A stretch of 64,000 bases of DNA from Austwickia sp. (GTDB lineage Bacteria > Actinomycetota > Actinomycetes > Actinomycetales > Dermatophilaceae): the NCBI GenBank assembly GCA_016711265.1, contig JADJTI010000006.1:558001-622000 (forward strand), in the 5' to 3' direction. The translations under genes and the position numbers were made by a program. Under the pieces are notes generated by a model. It ran no database searches and was not told where the DNA came from. It saw only the letters and a program-made list of their open reading frames with translations. Below, piece after piece: positions 58,461-64,000 of this stretch; the first letter of the stretch is position 1, and every line of letters starts with the position of its first letter.

Positions 58461-59555
58461 TCAGGCGCGCTGAAGGGCGTCCTGGAGTGCTCCGAGCAGC
58501 AGCGTCACGCTGGCCGTGGTGGCGTTGGCCCCCATCAGCCCCACCCGCCAAACCGTGCTGGCCAGGTCCTTGACGCCCGCGCCGATCTCGATGTCGTACT
58601 CCGAGAGCAGGAATGCGCGCACCCGGGCCGAGTCGACCCCCTCGGGAACCTTGATCGTGGTCAGCTCCGGCAGCCGGTAACCGTCGGCGGCGAACAGCTC
58701 CAGACCCATGTCTTGCAGGCCTGCCTGGAAGCGGTCCCCGGCCGCTTGGTGACGGGCCCAGACGTTCTCCAGGCCCTCGGTGGCCAACCGGGCGAGCGTG
58801 GCGTCCAGCGCGGCGTACATCACCGATGACGCGGTGTGGTGGTATGCGCGGGCGGGGCCTTGGGTGGCACCGACATACGCGCCCATCAGCGAGATGTCCA
58901 GGTAGAACGAGTGCGGCCGGGGGTTGCGGCGCTGGTAGGCGCGCTCGCTCATGGTGAACGGCGCCAGCCCGGGCGGCGTACCGAGGCACTTCTGGGTGCC
59001 GGAGTAGGCGATGTCGACCCCCCAGGCGTCGACCGCCACCTCGATCCCGCCGAGCGAGGTGACCGCGTCCACCAGGAGCAGCGCCTCGCCCTTGAGTGCG
59101 CCGAGCGCCGCGATGTCGGAGCGTACGCCGGTCGAGGTTTCTGCGTGGACGGCGGCGATCACCGTGGGGTTCGGGTGCGCGGTGGCGACGGCCTCGGGGT
59201 CGATCGGCTGCCCCCAGGGGAAGTCCACGCGGATCACCTCGGCGCCCATCCGCTGCGCGAGGTCGACCTGGCGCTCGGCGAAGAAGCCGTTGACTCCGAC
59301 GACGACGACGTCGCCTGGCGTGACCACGTTGGCGAACGCCGCTTCCATGCCGCTCATGCCGGTGCCGGACATCGCCAGGGTGTAGCGATTCTGGGTCTGC
59401 CACACCATGCGCAGACCGTCGCACACCCGGTCGGTCATCGCGATGAACGCCGGGTCCAGGTGTCCGAGTAGCGGCTGCTGGAGGGCCATCAACGCCTCGG
59501 GGTAGGCGTTGCACGGGCCCGGTCCGAACAGGCGACGGTAGGGGATGGCGGCCAT
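58461..59555 (-). CDS. Class V aminotransferase (alanine/serine-glyoxylate type)
   Basis: The 364-residue PLP enzyme has MSGTGMSGMEAAFANVVTPG, ETSTGVRSDIAALGAL, LVDAVTSLGG and the PLP lysine K189 in AYSGTQKCLGTPPGLAP, as in alanine-glyoxylate and serine-glyoxylate aminotransferases. It likely handles glyoxylate or a related oxo acid in the cytoplasm. The start is ATG 59553-59555 with CAGGAGC upstream. Length is normal. It converges on the TetR gene. Confidence 0.9.
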   Translation of the reverse strand: MAAIPYRRLFGPGPCNAYPEALMALQQPLLGHLDPAFIAMTDRVCDGLRMVWQTQNRYTLAMSGTGMSGMEAAFANVVTPGDVVVVGVNGFFAERQVDLAQRMGAEVIRVDFPWGQPIDPEAVATAHPNPTVIAAVHAETSTGVRSDIAALGALKGEALLLVDAVTSLGGIEVAVDAWGVDIAYSGTQKCLGTPPGLAPFTMSERAYQRRNPRPHSFYLDISLMGAYVGATQGPARAYHHTASSVMYAALDATLARLATEGLENVWARHQAAGDRFQAGLQDMGLELFAADGYRLPELTTIKVPEGVDSARVRAFLLSEYDIEIGAGVKDLASTVWRVGLMGANATTASVTLLLGALQDALQRA

Positions 59556-59695
59556 CGATGCTCCTGAACTGGGTTTTTCCTCGCGCCGAGGGGTGGGCGT
59601 GGCAGGACCAGCCTATCGGGCATCGCCGGCACGCCCTGGCGGAAGAGCAATTGTTACGGTAGAAATGGTGATTAATCCACGGAAGGACGGTCATC

Positions 59696-61477
<1,782 letters not shown>

Positions 61478-61514
61478 GCCGCGAAGAGCCATCCCTTCAC
61501 GGAACGAGGCTTAT

Positions 61515-61622
61515 CGCCAAAACTGCAACCTCCGGCGCGCTTCGCGGGGAGTGCCGGAGCATATCCGCAGCTCAAAGCCTCAGGGCCCGAGCGAGCCGCC
61601 GCCGAATGTTGCAGAAATGGCG
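61515..61622. repeat. 108-bp inverted-repeat block after ctaD, with an internal hairpin
   Basis: CGCCAAAACTGCAAC (61515-61529) matches the inverted copy at 61608-61622 at 12 of 15 bases. Inside, CTCCGGC (61530-61536) pairs with GCCGGAG (61553-61559). The small hairpin may terminate ctaD; the outer pair gives a larger fold or a miniature element. No target duplication is visible. Confidence 0.4.
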
Positions 61623-61665
61623 CTTCGTCGTCGATCACTCACTCGCTATCGCGTAGTCGGCCGGC

Positions 61666-64000
61666 TCAGCGGCGTACCCGGATGATCCCGTGAGCCCCTC
61701 GTTCGGCGTCCACCATCACGTGGCTGACCAGCGGATAGTTCCCGGCCTCGGGGAAGGTGAGCTCGACGAACCCTCCCTGGGCCGGCGCCAACGCCAGCGC
61801 CTGACTGCCGCCCGTGTCGGTCCCCGCCGATCCGGCCCGCAGCAGCCAGGTCCCCTCGGCGTACACCGTGTCGAACTGGCCACCCACCACGTGGAAGGAG
61901 GTGGGTCGGTTGGGTCCGGCCACCAGCACCCAGATGCGTACCCGTTCCCCGACCCGCGCGGTCAGCGGTCGGGCGTCGTACTGATTCGCGATCCCGTTGA
62001 AGACCACCGCTGAGGGCCGCTCGGCCGCGACCGCCTCGGCGTCGACCTCGGCGGCCGAACCGCGCGCGCGCTCCGCCCCGACGTACACCTCGGACTGGAC
62101 GAGCAGGTAGGAGCGGTCCACGGCGGGCAGGTCGGCCGGTTCGATGACGACCGCCCCGTGCATGCCGGCGGCGATGTGCGCCGACATCGGCATGGTGGAG
62201 CAGTGGTACATCCAGATGCCCGAGCGGGTGGCCGTGAACCGGTAGGTGAGGCGCTGACCTGGCGCGATGGTGCGCATCGGCCGGTCCGGTGCCAGCGCGC
62301 CCGCGTGGAAGTCGATCGAATGGCCCATCGAACCGTCGTTGACCAGCGTGATCTCAAAGATGTCGCCGACCCGGCCGTGCAGCGTGGGTCCGGGCGCGCG
62401 GCCGCCGAAGGTCCAGCGGCGTTGCCACACCCCGGGGGCCACCTCGAGCTCCACCTCGGTCACCGTGAAGGTGTGCCGCTGGATGCGTGGGCCCACCGGT
62501 GGCAGGACCGGGTCGACGGGCGCGAAGGCAGGGCCGAAGCTGGCGTGCGGATCGATCGCCGGGTCTGGCGCGGCAGCGGTGGTGGCCGACCCCGACGCGA
62601 GGTGATGCCCCGGCTGCGGAGGTGGGCCGGTGCTGCTCTCGCCGACGACGACGATGGTGAAGGTCATCCCCATGGCCCGGTGCCCGACCACCGAACACCA
62701 GCCTTCGAGCGAGGTCCCGATGACGCCGGCATCGAGTTCCGCGGTGGCGCCGCTGGCCAGTCGGCTGGTCCGCGGCCCGCTGGCGAGGACCAGGTCGTGG
62801 CTGGTCGTGGGGTCGGTGTTGACCACCTCGATGACCAACCGGTCGCCTCGCAGGACGGTCACCGACGCGGGGGTGTAGCGCATGTCGCGCGCCTCGACCC
62901 GCACCCGGGTGGTCCGGCCGGTGGGAACCACCGCGTCACCGGATGCCGAACTGCCCGTGCGGGTCAGGCCCGGCAAGCCTGCGGCGGCCGGGTCGATCGC
63001 CACCCCGATCGCGGCCGCGACGGTGAGTACGGCGAGCCCGCCCACGAGTTGCCGCCGCGACCACGCAGAGGCCGACTCCGGGGCAGGCGGTCCGACCTGG
63101 TGGGTCCGGGTGCGTTGCTGGGCCAGGACCGCGCGTACGCACGACGCGACCAGCGGCAGGAAGGCCGCCAGGGCCACCAGGACCAGGGCTGACACGGCGA
63201 CCCGCACCGCGCTGGGGACTGGGAGCAGGCACGCCAGGAGGCCGACGTTCACCAGCACCAGCCGAGCGACCGCCCAACGGTCGAAGATCGCCTGACCAGC
63301 GCGTACCGCGCCCGCGCCGCCACCCATGACGGACGGGATCAGCCACGACAGCGCGCCGTACAGGAGTTGCAACGCGAACCCCACGACGAACGCCGTCACC
63401 GGGAACCCGTACCCGTCGGCGACATCCGCCCAGTCGGTGGCGCGCAGGACGTCCAGGCCCACCCAGGCCAGGGAGCCGGCGTACCAGAGCAGGGCCGCAC
63501 TGACCGACCAGGTGGTGAACCGTCGCGGGGGCTTGCTGCGGGCGGGACGGATGAGGGCGCGGGCCCACCAGGCCAGCGAGCCCAGGACCCCGGCGATGCC
63601 GGCTGCGGCCAGCGGCGCCACCCCGAGGGTCGCGCCGGTCACCGCGACCGCGAGGGCGACCAGGATCGCGGGGAGGGCCTGGGCGGCGAGGCGCTCGGCG
63701 CGCTCGTCCATCCGGGTCCGCAGCATCGTCGGCCAGAGCGTGACCAGGGTGCCGGCGACGGTGAGCCCGATCCAGCCGATCAGCATCGTCAACGTGTGGG
63801 CGACCAGGAGCCTACCTCGCAGGCCGTCGTCGGGTCCACGGGCGAGCAGCGCGCCGAAGGTGGCGCCGATCGGGAGGCAAGCGGTGGCCGCCAGGTAGTA
63901 GCGGATCGTGATCCGGAAGCGTCCGGGCAGGGCGTGGGTCAGGCGTCGCCACAACTGCACCCCATGCCACAGGACGGCTGCGGACACCACCACCGCCCCG
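61666..64000 (-). CDS. Membrane-anchored NirK-like multicopper protein (cut by window edge)
   Basis: At least 777 residues are visible. The N-terminal third is a run of helices (about eight: FRITIRYYLAATACLPIGAT and GLLACLLPVPSAVRVAVSAL among them), then a cupredoxin domain (RDMRYTPASVTVLRGDRLVI, GWCSVVGHRAMGMTF), then two cupredoxin domains of NirK type with HSIDFHAGA, MYHCSTMPMSAHIAAGMHGA and TSFHVVGGQFDTVYAEG. The His/Cys/Met set fits type 1 copper and the other His positions fit a type 2 site, so nitrite reduction to NO is the likely reaction. The start lies beyond the window. It converges on ctaD. Confidence 0.88.
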   Translation of the reverse strand, partial: GAVVVSAAVLWHGVQLWRRLTHALPGRFRITIRYYLAATACLPIGATFGALLARGPDDGLRGRLLVAHTLTMLIGWIGLTVAGTLVTLWPTMLRTRMDERAERLAAQALPAILVALAVAVTGATLGVAPLAAAGIAGVLGSLAWWARALIRPARSKPPRRFTTWSVSAALLWYAGSLAWVGLDVLRATDWADVADGYGFPVTAFVVGFALQLLYGALSWLIPSVMGGGAGAVRAGQAIFDRWAVARLVLVNVGLLACLLPVPSAVRVAVSALVLVALAAFLPLVASCVRAVLAQQRTRTHQVGPPAPESASAWSRRQLVGGLAVLTVAAAIGVAIDPAAAGLPGLTRTGSSASGDAVVPTGRTTRVRVEARDMRYTPASVTVLRGDRLVIEVVNTDPTTSHDLVLASGPRTSRLASGATAELDAGVIGTSLEGWCSVVGHRAMGMTFTIVVVGESSTGPPPQPGHHLASGSATTAAAPDPAIDPHASFGPAFAPVDPVLPPVGPRIQRHTFTVTEVELEVAPGVWQRRWTFGGRAPGPTLHGRVGDIFEITLVNDGSMGHSIDFHAGALAPDRPMRTIAPGQRLTYRFTATRSGIWMYHCSTMPMSAHIAAGMHGAVVIEPADLPAVDRSYLLVQSEVYVGAERARGSAAEVDAEAVAAERPSAVVFNGIANQYDARPLTARVGERVRIWVLVAGPNRPTSFHVVGGQFDTVYAEGTWLLRAGSAGTDTGGSQALALAPAQGGFVELTFPEAGNYPLVSHVMVDAERGAHGIIRVRR

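Overview
The window is a high-GC (roughly 70 %) chromosomal segment with GTG and TTG starts and many 4-bp ATGA/GTGA gene overlaps. The gene set (FadE25-type acyl-CoA dehydrogenase, LigB-type ATP-dependent DNA ligase, a wax ester synthase/DGAT, an LPXTG surface protein, TetR and ArsR regulators, an actinobacterial MoxR/vWA five-gene locus) points to an Actinomycetota chromosome. I cannot place it below phylum with confidence. It is mostly chromosomal; the only clear mobile element is one IS1380-type insertion sequence. I saw no rRNA, tRNA or CRISPR array.

Layout. 0-5 kb: a lipoprotein cut by the window edge, a PaiB-like FMN protein, a Rieske oxygenase, an EamA transporter, a VanY-type peptidase and a Fic protein bracketed by related palindromic motifs. 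5-11.6 kb: a tightly overlapped minus-strand operon (SWIM-family protein without its SWIM domain, half-length DUF5691 protein, MoxR ATPase, DUF5682, vWA protein). 11.8-24 kb: acyl-CoA dehydrogenase, MHS transporter, LigB, DUF6221-like protein, aminotransferase, a second EamA transporter, secreted and surface proteins, DedA, a small Cys-rich protein behind a CsoR/CstR-like operator, and a thioesterase. 24-29 kb: a minus-strand sulfur/redox region (polyferredoxin, rhodanese-DUF2892, TauE, persulfide dioxygenase-rhodanese fusion behind a second CsoR/CstR-like operator, rhodanese lipoprotein). 29.2-33.2 kb: an IS1380-type element inserted at the foot of a repeated hairpin, next to a frameshifted double-GAF chemoreceptor and a response regulator with Glu at the phosphoacceptor position.

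33-41 kb: SMP-30 hydrolase, flavin amine oxidase, C69 peptidase, universal stress protein, wax ester synthase, and a divergent arsM/arsR pair. 41-44 kb: arsR runs without a stop codon into the convergent diacylglycerol kinase gene, which itself lacks a stop near its natural end and has no ordinary start codon; three unrecognised genes precede it. 44-51 kb: Nudix, LysE, lipoprotein, a TetR/GAP-protein divergent pair with twin operators, a deleted apbA/panE pseudogene, a MaoC hydratase and a YbhN-like membrane protein.

51-58 kb: a TusA, DsrE, TusA-radical SAM and DoxD sulfur-relay cluster, followed without a gap by a translationally coupled glycosylation operon (GT-C, GT2, DUF2064, sugar epimerase), then a TetR regulator. 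58-64 kb: class V aminotransferase, a lone cytochrome oxidase subunit I, and a membrane-anchored NirK-like multicopper protein running off the window end.

The most promising unusual systems are the reduced MoxR/vWA locus and the TusA/DsrE/radical SAM/DoxD cluster. Two CsoR/CstR-like operators suggest that a persulfide- or copper-sensing repressor encoded elsewhere links two parts of the sulfur region. Several genes carry in-frame short tandem repeats in linkers. Family assignments come from motif recognition, without any database search.
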